The notes beneath the pieces were generated by a model. That model was given only the letters and a program-made list of their open reading frames with translations, was not told where the DNA came from and made no database searches. This document shows positions 45,892 to 54,527 of a DNA stretch of 64,000 bases, one piece after another. The stretch is from positions 303,643-367,642 of the forward strand of contig JAIYBZ010000029.1 of the NCBI GenBank assembly GCA_027488255.1, given 5' to 3'. How positions within the stretch are numbered: the stretch's first letter is position 1; each line of letters starts with the position of its first letter. The position numbers and the translations under genes were made by a program. Origin of the DNA: Comamonadaceae bacterium (GTDB lineage Bacteria > Pseudomonadota > Gammaproteobacteria > Burkholderiales > Burkholderiaceae_C).

Positions 45892-46521
45892 ATGACTGAA
45901 CTACTGTATTTTTCCTCCGACCAACTGACGGTTGATGCCACTATTCAAGCATGCGTTGCCGTTCAAAATGGTTACGAGGTCACCCTCAATCGGACAGTGT
46001 TTCACTCGCAAGGAGGTGGGCAACCTTCCGATGTAGGTCACATGGGTGCCGCCCGTGTCACAAAGGTTGTTGAAAGAAATGGCACCTTAGTGCATTGCAT
46101 AGACGCAAGGCTTGAGATCGGTGTTGTGGGATTGCAAGTCGACAAAGATGCTCGCCTGCTGCATTCGCGTCTGCATACGGCGGGCCATTTAATTGGCCAT
46201 GCTGTAGCGCCATTGGGATTTATCGCAACCCGCGCACATCACTGGCCAGGCGAGGCACGAGTGGATGTATCACCAACGGCCATGGGAGGCGCATGCTTGA
46301 GCGTCAATGAACTTCAGAGTCGGGTAGATGCACTCATTGCTCAAGACCTCCCACGAATTTTGCGCCTTCACGAAGGGTTTCGCGAAATCGGGTTTGGCGA
46401 GTTGCCAGCATTTCCTTGTGGCGGAACTCACGTTATATCGACTGGAATGGTCGGTAGTTGCGTTATTGATGACATAGGTAAGAACGGAAACGGCTTTCGA
46501 ATTCGATATGCCGTTATCTAA
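45892..46521 (+). CDS. AlaX-type alanyl-tRNA editing protein
   Basis: A 209-residue stand-alone editing domain related to the AlaRS/ThrRS second additional domain. FHSQGGGQPSDVG (about 37-49) is the AlaX/AlaRS editing motif. Zinc ligands are visible as HTAGH (His 95, His 99) and CGGTH (Cys 176, His 180). AlaX proteins hydrolyse mischarged Ser-/Gly-tRNA(Ala) in trans. Its place in an operon with an oxygenase and an amino-acid exporter suggests it may protect translation from an amino acid that the operon makes or handles; that is inference. Confidence 0.87.
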   Translation: MTELLYFSSDQLTVDATIQACVAVQNGYEVTLNRTVFHSQGGGQPSDVGHMGAARVTKVVERNGTLVHCIDARLEIGVVGLQVDKDARLLHSRLHTAGHLIGHAVAPLGFIATRAHHWPGEARVDVSPTAMGGACLSVNELQSRVDALIAQDLPRILRLHEGFREIGFGELPAFPCGGTHVISTGMVGSCVIDDIGKNGNGFRIRYAVI

Positions 46522-46593
46522 GTGCGTCTATGTTGATGGATTGACAGCACGAACATCGCACTTCATTGTTTCAAATAAAAGGGAGAGTTAAGA

Positions 46594-46659
46594 ATGCTTT
46601 TGGAAGCGAATAAATTAAATGCATCTTGCATCGAGATGCTAGCTCGGAACGAGATTTAG
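46594..46659 (+). CDS. Possible 21-codon leader ORF overlapping the oxygenase start
   Basis: An ATG at 46594 preceded by a strong GGGAGAG Shine-Dalgarno opens a 21-codon frame ending at TAG 46657-46659. It overlaps the start of the oxygenase gene in a different frame (the oxygenase frame is -1 to it). It could be a leader for translational coupling, or the true N-terminus of the oxygenase cut off by a one-base indel. The peptide itself matches nothing I know. Confidence 0.4.
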   Translation: MLLEANKLNASCIEMLARNEI

Positions 46660-47363
46660 CAGTTCTTGTAAAAGGGTTTGTTGAACCGGGTGTTGCGGCC
46701 AATTTGACCGAAAAAATCCTTAGCCGTGGTTACACTCATTACACAAATGCACCGAGTATCGGGCGAATAGGTATGGCCTTTTACGAAGCCGAAGGCAATC
46801 CAAGTCAAGTAACTACTTACTTTGAGCAGGCAGAAAAGAATCTCACTGATCTACGCGACCGTTGTGCACCGTTGATGTGTCCAATAGATCTTCTGCGTTG
46901 TGCCCTTGACGAAACTTGGCCTGCCGGTGCCATGCTGGAAACACTGTACGGAAAAAAGATGTATGTAGGCTTATCCAGAGTCGTCGAGCCAGGTGTCACA
47001 TTTTTGGCTCATCATGACATCTTCGCGAAAGACGCACCTGATAGCTTTCACGCACGTAGCTTACAGGCACAAATCGCATGCAATGTCTACCTCAGCATGC
47101 CGACCGACGGAGGTGGACTGCAAATTTGGGCAAATGAAATTGCCGCGACAGAGTTTGATACCTTACGCAAAGACAGTTACGGCATATCACCGGAATACCT
47201 TGGTCAACCTCAACTGAACATTCGGCCAGAGCCGGGTGACTTGATTCTTTTTAACTCCCGATTAATGCATTCGGTTACGCCGGGAAAAGAAACATCTCGA
47301 TTAAGCCTGTCGTGTTTCGTAGGCTATCGAGGACCCGCTGCACCACTAAGTTTTTGGAGTTAA
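46626..47363 (+). CDS. 2-oxoglutarate/Fe(II) oxygenase, probable free-amino-acid hydroxylase
   Basis: About 245 residues from a TTG at 46626; the start is uncertain because no Shine-Dalgarno precedes it. The iron triad reads as H129-x-D131 (LAHHDIFAKDAP) and H215 (LMHSVTPG), with the 2-oxoglutarate Arg at about 225 (TSRLSLS). The layout CAPLMCPIDLLR, ETWPAG, VYLSMPTDGGGLQIW recalls the BesD-type amino-acid halogenase/hydroxylase group. Halogenases have Gly in place of the metal Asp; this protein has Asp, so hydroxylation is expected. lysE follows 3 bp after its stop. Confidence 0.75.
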   Translation: MHRDASSERDLAVLVKGFVEPGVAANLTEKILSRGYTHYTNAPSIGRIGMAFYEAEGNPSQVTTYFEQAEKNLTDLRDRCAPLMCPIDLLRCALDETWPAGAMLETLYGKKMYVGLSRVVEPGVTFLAHHDIFAKDAPDSFHARSLQAQIACNVYLSMPTDGGGLQIWANEIAATEFDTLRKDSYGISPEYLGQPQLNIRPEPGDLILFNSRLMHSVTPGKETSRLSLSCFVGYRGPAAPLSFWS

Positions 47364-47366
47364 GTC

Positions 47367-48023
47367 GTGATCCAATCCTATGGAGGAGAATTTCTGACAT
47401 TGGCCTTGGTGCACTTTCTTGCCGTCATTGCGCCAGGGCCAGATTTTGCAGTGACTGTTCGCCAGAGCATTCGGTTCGGACGTGCAATCGGTATGATCAC
47501 AGCCGTGGGAATTGGTTGTGGAATTTCCCTACATGTCGCATATACATTGTTAGGTGTGGGAGCACTACTTCACACCTATCCTTGGCTGTTGACATTGACC
47601 AGCTTGATTGGTGCAACATATTTGGCTTACCTTGGAACAAATTTGATTCGCAGTCAACCTAAAAACTTGAATGCGAACCTAATTGATTCGGAAATGCTAT
47701 TTACAAAAGTTGAACCTACACCATCATGGGGAAAATCCTTTTCATTGGGTTTCTTGACCAATGCAACTAACCCCAAAGCAACACTGTTCTTCTTAGCGAT
47801 TTTCACAACGCTAGTTAAACCGACAACGCCACTATTGATACAAGGTTTCTACGGCTTATGGATGTGTAGTGTGAATGCTACCTGGTTCATGCTTGTCGCT
47901 GCTTTGTTCACAATAAGCCGCATTCGAAACACATTTCTACGCATGGGACATTGGCTTGAACGTCTCATGGGTGTGATCTTATTGTTGTTTGCACTACGGC
48001 TTTTTTGGCAAGTTGCAGGTTAA
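47367..48023 (+). CDS. LysE/RhtB-family amino acid exporter
   Basis: A 218-residue membrane protein with a GTG start 3 bp after the oxygenase stop. Its six hydrophobic helices include the family motif VIAPGPDFAVTVRQSIRFGRAIGM near the N-terminus (in outline) and LGFLTNATNPKATLFFLAIF in the middle. The family exports basic or neutral amino acids. It is the last gene of the alaX-oxygenase-lysE set and probably removes the product or the substrate of the oxygenase. Confidence 0.92.
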   Translation: MIQSYGGEFLTLALVHFLAVIAPGPDFAVTVRQSIRFGRAIGMITAVGIGCGISLHVAYTLLGVGALLHTYPWLLTLTSLIGATYLAYLGTNLIRSQPKNLNANLIDSEMLFTKVEPTPSWGKSFSLGFLTNATNPKATLFFLAIFTTLVKPTTPLLIQGFYGLWMCSVNATWFMLVAALFTISRIRNTFLRMGHWLERLMGVILLLFALRLFWQVAG

Positions 48024-48095
48024 ATTCAAGGTCATCACGACAATTGAAAAATTGCAGAATATGATATTATTTATTCAATAACCACTCTTTATGAA

Positions 48096-48302
48096 TTGAG
48101 TATAAATTCACTGAATTATCAAGTAAGTATCAGTGAGAAAATGCCGACAGGCAACACCTTGGATAACTACAAGATATTACTTTATAACGACGCGGAAAAC
48201 ATGAAACAAAAATTTATAACAAACTGGTTTTACTCACCTATTGCAAAAAATACTGAGCATAAACTAACTGGTCTTTGGTTTTGGAAAAATGTAAAAAAGT
48301 AG
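48096..48302 (+). CDS. Hypothetical protein, upstream half of a frame-split gene
   Basis: 68 codons from TTG at 48096 (or 53 from ATG 48141), ending at TAG 48300-48302. The frame ends exactly after the slippery heptamer A AAA AAG (48293-48299). A -1 shift there would continue without break into the next frame, giving KNVKK-VVQPIPQ. So this and the frame at 48275 are probably one gene, read by programmed frameshifting or broken by a one-base loss in the A run. AT-rich, no family recognised. Confidence 0.5.
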   Translation: MSINSLNYQVSISEKMPTGNTLDNYKILLYNDAENMKQKFITNWFYSPIAKNTEHKLTGLWFWKNVKK

Positions 48303-48745
48303 TTCAACCTATTCCACAAGCCGCAGATTATGATCATTTCTGCGAACAGCTTAAAAAAATATACAATGAACTCGATGAGAATGGATATGATGTTGTAAAC
48401 ATTATTCCATTAAATCTTGGAACTTCAGAACCAAATCATGCGATCATGGACAATGGAAAAAAGAACTATCTTGGTGAAACAGGTTACTCGATAACACGCG
48501 GCACCGTTGTAGTTGGAAAAGACAGACTATCAGCCCCGGCCCCCGTAAATTTTCTTATCCAACTACCCGGCATCGAAGATCTGATGCATAAAATTCAAAA
48601 GGTCCACAAAAAGGTCCACAAAAAGAAAAAGCGCCCCGAAGGGCGCTTTATTCTGTGCTTTTTGGCGGAGTGGACGGGACTCGAACCCGCGACCCCCGGC
48701 GTGACAGGCCGGTATTCTAACCAACTGAACTACCACTCCTGGTAG
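48275..48745 (+). CDS. Hypothetical protein, downstream half of a frame-split gene
   Basis: The plausible part runs from VVQPIPQAADYDHF through YNELDENGYDVVNIIPLNLG to about residue 105. After that, the frame reads the GGTCCACA repeats, the terminator and the tRNA-Asp gene antisense, so the last about 50 residues (from KVHKKVHKK onward) are not a real protein tail. The original 3' end was probably lost at the recombination boundary. Function unknown. Confidence 0.4.
   Translation: MVLEKCKKVVQPIPQAADYDHFCEQLKKIYNELDENGYDVVNIIPLNLGTSEPNHAIMDNGKKNYLGETGYSITRGTVVVGKDRLSAPAPVNFLIQLPGIEDLMHKIQKVHKKVHKKKKRPEGRFILCFLAEWTGLEPATPGVTGRYSNQLNYHSW
48599..48622. repeat. Two perfect 12-bp direct repeats (AAGGTCCACAAA)
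   Basis: The repeats at 48599-48610 and 48611-48622 lie 33 bp inside the right att-like repeat. Together with the 12-bp-spaced repeats at the left end they look like recombinase arm sites. Confidence 0.7.
48624..48650 (-). terminator. Rho-independent terminator downstream of tRNA-Asp
   Basis: Stem AAAGCGCCC/GGGCGCTTT with loop CGAA. On the minus strand it follows the tRNA-Asp gene and ends in TTTTTC. It lies inside the island, so the island brought its own terminator for the reconstituted tRNA. Confidence 0.85.
48655..48681. repeat. Right 27-bp direct repeat within tRNA-Asp (att-like site)
   Basis: Identical to 44556-44582; overlaps the last 19 nt of the intact tRNA-Asp gene. Marks the tRNA-side boundary of the island. 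Confidence 0.9.
48663..48739 (-). tRNA. tRNA-Asp (GTC)
   Basis: A 77-nt minus-strand cloverleaf including an encoded CCA. The acceptor stem GGAGTGG/CCACTCC, the anticodon loop CCTGTCACG with GTC, and the T loop GGTTCGAGTCC are all present. Last of the three tRNAs that follow gltX. Its 3' end is the integration target of the 4.1-kb island. Confidence 0.96.
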
Positions 48746-48796
48746 CTGTAACTTTTGCTGGTTTACTGCTGCAAACCAACCAAGTGCTACAAAACT

Positions 48797-48872
48797 TGGC
48801 GACCCTACGGGGATTCGAACCCCGGTACTCACCGTGAAAGGGTGATGTCCTAGGCCTCTAGACGATAGGGTC
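48797..48872 (-). tRNA. tRNA-Glu (TTC)
   Basis: A 76-nt minus-strand cloverleaf with encoded CCA. Acceptor GACCCTA/TAGGGTC, anticodon loop CTTTCAC with TTC, and T loop GGTTCGAATCC. It is placed next to its own synthetase gene gltX. Confidence 0.96.
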
Positions 48873-48910
48873 ATAACCTGGACTGATTCTTGCGAACCGA
48901 TTCGACACTT

Positions 48911-48986
<76 letters not shown>

Positions 48987-49059
48987 TTTGGACCACGTTG
49001 GGCATTGCTGCTTTGGCGTTTTCCTCGTTGGTGTCGAGTCTCGAATTATAGACAGAATT

Positions 49060-50457
49060 TCAGGCGTTTTTCAAGCGTGCCAGAATTTTTTCTCGCTGAC
49101 TCAAGGCCAGCACAGCGTCCAAAGAAGGGGTTTGCGCCGTGCCCATCACCAACACCCGGACCGGCATGGCGATTTGCGGCATCTTGAGTCCTGTTTCGGT
49201 CAAGGTTTCCTTGATGGCCGCCGCAATCGTAGTTTTGTCCCATGCACAAACAGACAACTTGCACGCCAAAGCCAACAACGCGGGCTTCACGGCATCCGTC
49301 ACATGTTGTGCTTTCTCTTCGGCATTGGGCACCACATCCACATAAAAGGCAGCAATCCAATTTGCCAAAACCACCAAGGTGTCACAACGGTCTTTGAACA
49401 AGCCGCAGATTGAAGCCAGTCGGTCATCGGCGGTGACCCCCAATTGGGCCAAGTGCGGCAACACCCGCTGCGCCAGTTGCTCGTCGGGCAACGCCTTGAG
49501 ATGCTGGGCATTGACCCATTTCAATTTGGCTTCGTCAAACTGCGCGGCACTGCGGCCCAAATGGTCCAAGTTGAACCATTCCAAGAATTGCTGACGGCTA
49601 AAGATTTCGTCGTCCCCGTGGCTCCAACCCAAGCGCGCCAAATAATTGACCATGGCGTCGGGCAGATAGCCTTCATCACGGTACGCCGTGACGGCCTTGG
49701 CGCCATTGCGCTTGCTCATTTTTTCGCCCTGCTCGTTCAACACCGTGGGCAAATGCGCATACACAGGCGGCTCGGCGCCCAGAGCTTTGAAAATGTTGAT
49801 CTGGCGCGGCGTGTTGTTGACATGGTCATCGCCACGAATCACATGGGTGATCTGCATGTCGATGTCGTCCACCACCACACAAAAGTTGTAGGTGGGCGTG
49901 CCGTCAGGTCGCGCGATCACCAAATCGTCCAATTCGTCGTTGCTGATTTCGATGCGCCCTTTGACTTTGTCGTCCCAAGCCACCACGCCGCCGAGGGGGT
50001 TTTTGAAACGCAAAACAGGCTTCACCCCTTCAGGAACAGACGGCAATGTTTTGCCGGGCATGGGGCGCCAGGTGCCGTCATAGCGCGGCTTTTCTTTATT
50101 GGCCATTTGACGCTCACGCAATGCATCCAACTCTTCCATGCTCATGTAGCAGGGATAAACATGGCCTGCCGCCTGCAAATCGGCCAGCACGGCTTTGTAA
50201 CGGTCCATGCGCTGCATTTGGTAGAACGGACCTTCGTCGTGGTCCAGCCCCAACCACGCCATGCCCTCGATGATCACATCCACTGAGGCTTGAGTGGATC
50301 GGTCCAAATCGGTGTCTTCAATGCGCAAAATGAAGTCACCCCCAGTAGCTCGGGCAAACGCCCAAGGGTACAAGGCAGAACGGATATTGCCCAGGTGAAT
50401 AAAGCCAGTGGGCGATGGGGCAAAGCGGGTGCGAATACGTGAGGAAGGTGTCGTCAT
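49060..50457 (-). CDS. gltX: Glutamyl-tRNA synthetase
   Basis: A 465-residue class I synthetase, starting [18 protein letters not shown] at 50457 (a longer frame to 50529 is not protein-like). The HIGH-type site is FIHLGNIR and the KMSKS loop is [28 protein letters not shown] and the C-terminal anticodon-binding helical domain are present. It charges tRNA-Glu. tRNA-Ala, -Glu and -Asp follow on the same strand. Confidence 0.97.
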   Translation of the reverse strand: MTTPSSRIRTRFAPSPTGFIHLGNIRSALYPWAFARATGGDFILRIEDTDLDRSTQASVDVIIEGMAWLGLDHDEGPFYQMQRMDRYKAVLADLQAAGHVYPCYMSMEELDALRERQMANKEKPRYDGTWRPMPGKTLPSVPEGVKPVLRFKNPLGGVVAWDDKVKGRIEISNDELDDLVIARPDGTPTYNFCVVVDDIDMQITHVIRGDDHVNNTPRQINIFKALGAEPPVYAHLPTVLNEQGEKMSKRNGAKAVTAYRDEGYLPDAMVNYLARLGWSHGDDEIFSRQQFLEWFNLDHLGRSAAQFDEAKLKWVNAQHLKALPDEQLAQRVLPHLAQLGVTADDRLASICGLFKDRCDTLVVLANWIAAFYVDVVPNAEEKAQHVTDAVKPALLALACKLSVCAWDKTTIAAAIKETLTETGLKMPQIAMPVRVLVMGTAQTPSLDAVLALSQREKILARLKNA

Positions 50458-50458
50458 A

Positions 50459-51670
50459 TCAAAGGGTGTCCAGACCTCGTGCCAGGTCTTTCTGAATGTC
50501 TTGTGGGTACTCCAGGCCAACGGCCACACGAATCAAGCCTTGCCCAATGCCTGCGGCTTGCCGCTGCGCCTCGGTCAAACGGCCATGCGAAGTGCTGGCG
50601 GGATGGGCCACCAAGGTTTTGGTATCGCCCAAATTGGTGGACAGCGACAACATTTGCATCGAGTCCAACACATGAAAAGCCCGCGCACGCGCTGCCTCAG
50701 CGCCATCGGCTTTCACCTCAAAGGACAACACCGCGCCACCCAAGCCCGACATTTGTTTCATGGCCAAGGCATGCTGAGGGTGGCTGACCAAACCAGGGTA
50801 ATGCACACGCGCCACCGAGGGGTGCTGCTCTAACCACTCGGCCAAAATTTGCGCCCGCGCCGTTTGCGCACGCATGCGCAAGTCAAGTGTCTCCAGCCCC
50901 TTCAGCACCACCCATGCATTGAAGGGCGCCAGGGTCATGCCCCCGCTTTTGAGCACGGGCAAAAACTTCTCGGTGATCAGTTGCTGAGAAGCACACAAGG
51001 CCCCCGCCATCACGCGGCCTTGGCCGTCCAGGTATTTGGTACCCGAGTGCATGATGATGTCAGCGCCCATGTCGACGGGACGCTGCAACGCGGGCGTGGC
51101 AAAGCAATTGTCCAGCGCCAGCAAGGCCCCGGCGTTGTGAGACATGTCGGCCAAAGCCTGAATGTCACACACCTCGGTCAGCGGATTGGTCGGCGTCTCG
51201 GCAAACAACAAGCGCGTGTTGGGGCGAATGGCCGCCTGCCATTCTTTCAGGTCGGTTTGCGAGACAAAACTGGACTCAACGCCAAACTTGGCCAAGTCGG
51301 TGCCAATGAGTTTGATGGTGGAGCCAAACATCGAGCGCGAGCACAACACATGGTCACCAGCCTTGAGCAAGCCCATGCACATCATCAAGATGGCCGACAT
51401 GCCGGAAGCCGTCCCCATGGCGGCTTCGGTGCCTTCCATAGCGGCCAAGCGCATTTCCATGCTGCTGACGGTGGGGTTGCCATAGCGGCCGTAGGTGAAG
51501 CCCTCTTCATCGCCGGCAAAGCGCGCGGCGGCGGCGGCGGCATTGGGCTGGACATAGCCACTGGTCAAATACAGCGCTTCTGAGTTTTCACCAAATTGGC
51601 TGCGCTCGACGGCGGCACGCACCGCGAGGGTTTCGATGTGTAAATCGTCGAATCGAGAGGTATCGGTCAT
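50459..51670 (-). CDS. metZ: O-succinylhomoserine sulfhydrylase
   Basis: A 403-residue Cys/Met-metabolism PLP enzyme. [33 protein letters not shown] and the PLP lysine in [12 protein letters not shown] are present. It makes homocysteine from O-succinylhomoserine and sulfide. It lies between purF and gltX on the same strand, ending 1 bp before the gltX start codon. A cystathionine gamma-synthase reading is less likely but possible from sequence alone. Confidence 0.9.
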   Translation of the reverse strand: MTDTSRFDDLHIETLAVRAAVERSQFGENSEALYLTSGYVQPNAAAAAARFAGDEEGFTYGRYGNPTVSSMEMRLAAMEGTEAAMGTASGMSAILMMCMGLLKAGDHVLCSRSMFGSTIKLIGTDLAKFGVESSFVSQTDLKEWQAAIRPNTRLLFAETPTNPLTEVCDIQALADMSHNAGALLALDNCFATPALQRPVDMGADIIMHSGTKYLDGQGRVMAGALCASQQLITEKFLPVLKSGGMTLAPFNAWVVLKGLETLDLRMRAQTARAQILAEWLEQHPSVARVHYPGLVSHPQHALAMKQMSGLGGAVLSFEVKADGAEAARARAFHVLDSMQMLSLSTNLGDTKTLVAHPASTSHGRLTEAQRQAAGIGQGLIRVAVGLEYPQDIQKDLARGLDTL

Positions 51671-51681
51671 GGCTTGGGCCT

Positions 51682-53196
51682 TTACACGCTGGCGTTGGGC
51701 AAAGCCAAACGCGAATGGTCTTCGTCACCCTCCTCGACTTGGAGTCGGGTTTCGTTCAGTCGGCTGATGTCATCGGCCGAAATATCGCCCGTGACGTACA
51801 CCCCATCAAAGCAAGAAGCATCAAAGTCCGACAAGGCGCCCGCTGCGTTGACACGCGCTTGTGCGACTGCCGTTTTCATGGCCTCAACGTCTTGGTAAAT
51901 CAGCGCGTCACAACCAATGATGGCGCGGATTTCTTCAATGCTTCGACCATGGGCCACCAGCTCTTCTTTAGTGGGCATGTCAATGCCATACACATTGGGA
52001 TAGCGCACCGGTGGCGCGGCGCTGGCCATGTAGACCTTGCGAGCGCCAGCATCGCGTGCCATTTGCACGATTTCGCGGCTGGTGGTGCCACGCACAATCG
52101 AGTCGTCCACCAACAAGACATTGCGGCCTTTGAATTCGCTCACAATGGTGTTCAACTTTTGTCGTACCGACTTTTTCCGCACCGCCTGCCCCGGCATGAT
52201 GAACGTGCGCCCCACATAGCGGTTTTTGACAAAGCCCTCTCGGTAAGGGATGCCCAGCAAATGCGCCAACTGCGTCGCACTGGGGCGGCTTGATTCGGGG
52301 ATGGGAATCACCACATCAATGTCATTGGGCGGCACGGTAGAGATCACCCGCTTGGCCAGCGTTTCCCCCAAATTCAGGCGCGCCTGATAGACCGAAATGC
52401 CGTCCAGCGTGGAGTCGGGACGCGCAAGGTACACATACTCAAATATGCAGGGGCTGAGTTGAGATTTTTCTGCGCAATGCTGGGCGTGCATCTGGCCCGA
52501 TAAATCAACAAACACGGCTTCGCCGGGCGCCACGTCACGATCGAACTGGTGCGATGTGCCATCGAGTGCCACCGATTCACTGGCAAACATGAGCGTGCCA
52601 TCGTCGCTTCGCCCCATGCACAAAGGCCGAATGCCATGGGGATCGCGAAAAGCCACCAAGCCATGGCCAGCAATCAAGGCGATCACCGCATAAGACCCCT
52701 TCACGCGTCGGTTAACGCCACGCACGGCCTCAAATACATCCATCGGTTTGAGTGGCAAGCCCCGCGTGGTTTTTTCAAGCTCATGGGCCAAAACATTCAG
52801 CAAGACCTCTGAATCGCTTTCGGTGTTGATGTGCCGGTGGTCGTTCGAAAACAGCTCGGCCTTCAGCGCATGGGCATTGGTCAAGTTGCCGTTGTGCACC
52901 AAGACCAGGCCAAACGGTGCATTGACGTAAAAAGGTTGCGCCTCTTCTTCGCTGAAGGCATTGCCCGCAGTGGGGTAGCGCACTTGGCCCAAACCGCAAT
53001 TGCCGGGCAAGCTGCGCATATTGCGTGTGCGAAACACATCACGCACCATGCCTTTGGCTTTGTGCATGAAAAATTTGCGGTCCAACTGCGTCACGATCCC
53101 GGCGGCATCTTGCCCGCGATGTTGCAGCAACAACAAGGCGTCGTAGATCAACTGATTGACCGGTTCGCTGCTCACCACACCGACGATTCCACACAT
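51682..53196 (-). CDS. purF: Amidophosphoribosyltransferase
   Basis: A 504-residue enzyme with the glutaminase Cys exposed after Met removal (MCGIVGVV). LLLQHRGQDAAGI and VRYPTAGNAF belong to the glutaminase half, and LLVDDSIVRGTTSREIV is the PRPP-binding loop of the phosphoribosyltransferase half. First committed step of purine synthesis. It follows cvpA by about 37 bp in the folC-dedD-cvpA-purF-metZ set. Confidence 0.97.
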   Translation of the reverse strand: MCGIVGVVSSEPVNQLIYDALLLLQHRGQDAAGIVTQLDRKFFMHKAKGMVRDVFRTRNMRSLPGNCGLGQVRYPTAGNAFSEEEAQPFYVNAPFGLVLVHNGNLTNAHALKAELFSNDHRHINTESDSEVLLNVLAHELEKTTRGLPLKPMDVFEAVRGVNRRVKGSYAVIALIAGHGLVAFRDPHGIRPLCMGRSDDGTLMFASESVALDGTSHQFDRDVAPGEAVFVDLSGQMHAQHCAEKSQLSPCIFEYVYLARPDSTLDGISVYQARLNLGETLAKRVISTVPPNDIDVVIPIPESSRPSATQLAHLLGIPYREGFVKNRYVGRTFIMPGQAVRKKSVRQKLNTIVSEFKGRNVLLVDDSIVRGTTSREIVQMARDAGARKVYMASAAPPVRYPNVYGIDMPTKEELVAHGRSIEEIRAIIGCDALIYQDVEAMKTAVAQARVNAAGALSDFDASCFDGVYVTGDISADDISRLNETRLQVEEGDEDHSRLALPNASV

Positions 53197-53233
53197 GCTT
53201 TATCCGTTCAAAAATCGACTGACCCCGATCAAT

Positions 53234-53728
53234 TCAGGGCAAATAATCCACAAAACTCTGCGGCAACAAAGGCTTTAATCCGCGCAACATTCGGTCTAAC
53301 CATATCGGGCCCTCAGCGCTCGACCACCAAGTTTCTTGGGCCATTTGGGTCAGCTGAATCAATACCGTCAACACCAGCAACAACACCACGCCCCGAGCCA
53401 ATCCAAACAAGCCACCCAGCGCGCGGTCTACGGGACGCAGCCCCACCGACTCGACCAATTTCTTAATCAGCCACGACAGCAAGCCTGCCGCGAACACTGT
53501 CGCGATGAACATCAATGCAAACGCCACCGCGTACTGCACCGAGGCCGGTGCACTCTTGATGAAAGGCAACCACGCAATGGCGTCATAGGCCCACCACTGG
53601 GCCACAAAAAAGGCAGCTACCCACCCCGCCAAAGACAACACTTCGTAGACCAGCCCACGCCATAGCCCCACCACCATAGAGGTCAGCAAGACCCCCAACA
53701 ACAGCCAATCGGTGAGGGTGACCGACAT
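53234..53728 (-). CDS. cvpA: CvpA family inner-membrane protein
   Basis: A 164-residue protein with four hydrophobic helices beginning TDWLLLGVLLTSMVVGLWRGLVYEVLSLAGW (in outline). The conserved R-G-x3-E-x3-L-x-G pattern in the first loop is the CvpA signature. It is needed for colicin V export in E. coli and for envelope stress survival elsewhere. It starts 1 bp after the SPOR gene stop and precedes purF. Confidence 0.92.
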   Translation of the reverse strand: MSVTLTDWLLLGVLLTSMVVGLWRGLVYEVLSLAGWVAAFFVAQWWAYDAIAWLPFIKSAPASVQYAVAFALMFIATVFAAGLLSWLIKKLVESVGLRPVDRALGGLFGLARGVVLLLVLTVLIQLTQMAQETWWSSAEGPIWLDRMLRGLKPLLPQSFVDYLP

Positions 53729-53729
53729 G

Positions 53730-54518
53730 TCAGAGCTTCAGAACCGAGGCTTGCAGATCCAGTTTTCGAATACGCGCCACCACCTTGTCGGCTTCTTCAC
53801 GCGATGGGAAAGGGCCCACGCGAATGCGGGTGGTGCTTTTGCCGTCTTTTTCGACCACTTGGGTATAGGTTTTAAAGCCCGCTTGTTCCAATTTACGCCG
53901 AACCTCACGCACTTTGGCCGCTTCGCTGAAGGCGCCCGCTTGAATGATGAATCGGCCTGTGGCCGCAGCTTCGGCTTTGCCATCTAACAAAGCTTGGGCT
54001 TTGCTGGCATCGTCTTTGGCGGCCGCAGAGGCACTGGGCTTTTCCGACTTTTCTGACTTCTCGGACTTTTCTGCCTTGTCAGACTTCTCGTTTTTGACTG
54101 GCGCGCTGGGTTTCACCTCTTCTGGGGCCGCTGTCTGCTTTTCAGTGGGTTGATCCGCTGCTTTCTCGGTAGGAAGCACCACCTCTTCACGCGCACCCAA
54201 ACTGGCTTGGGTGGAAACTTCCGGTGAGGGCAGCAAAGGCTTGGCCGGTGCTTGCTCTGCGGGGACCGGCGCTGGGCCCGACAGGGGCGATACGGCCTGA
54301 CGGTCCGGAATGACGATGGGGGTGTCCACTGCCACGGGTCGGGGCTGCGCATCAAACAGCAGTGGAAAACCCACCACCGCCACCAACACCAACACCACAG
54401 CACCTATCAGGCGGTGACGCGCTCGTCGGCGAACCACTTCGATGTTTTCGTTAGGGCCAGCCGTCACCGCCTCAGCAGAAGCGGCTTGACCAGGAAAGCG
54501 TAACTTGAAAAAGGCCAT
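53730..54518 (-). CDS. dedD: SPOR-domain cell-division protein (DedD-like)
   Basis: A 262-residue bitopic protein. The cytoplasmic N-terminus has a basic RRRARHR stretch, one membrane helix follows (about 37-53, LIGAVVLVLVAVVGFPLLF), then a long low-complexity Pro/Ala/Lys/Glu linker with repeated KSEK units. A C-terminal SPOR domain (about 185-262) with GRFIIQAGAFSEAAKVREV binds denuded septal peptidoglycan. Gene order folC-dedD-cvpA-purF matches E. coli. Confidence 0.9.
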   Translation of the reverse strand: MAFFKLRFPGQAASAEAVTAGPNENIEVVRRRARHRLIGAVVLVLVAVVGFPLLFDAQPRPVAVDTPIVIPDRQAVSPLSGPAPVPAEQAPAKPLLPSPEVSTQASLGAREEVVLPTEKAADQPTEKQTAAPEEVKPSAPVKNEKSDKAEKSEKSEKSEKPSASAAAKDDASKAQALLDGKAEAAATGRFIIQAGAFSEAAKVREVRRKLEQAGFKTYTQVVEKDGKSTTRIRVGPFPSREEADKVVARIRKLDLQASVLKL

Positions 54519-54527
54519 GACGGGTGC

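Noticed and set aside
48660..48745. Tail reading AEWTGLEPATPG in the hypothetical protein
   Set aside because: This is antisense translation of tRNA-Asp, a common annotation artefact, not a protein domain.
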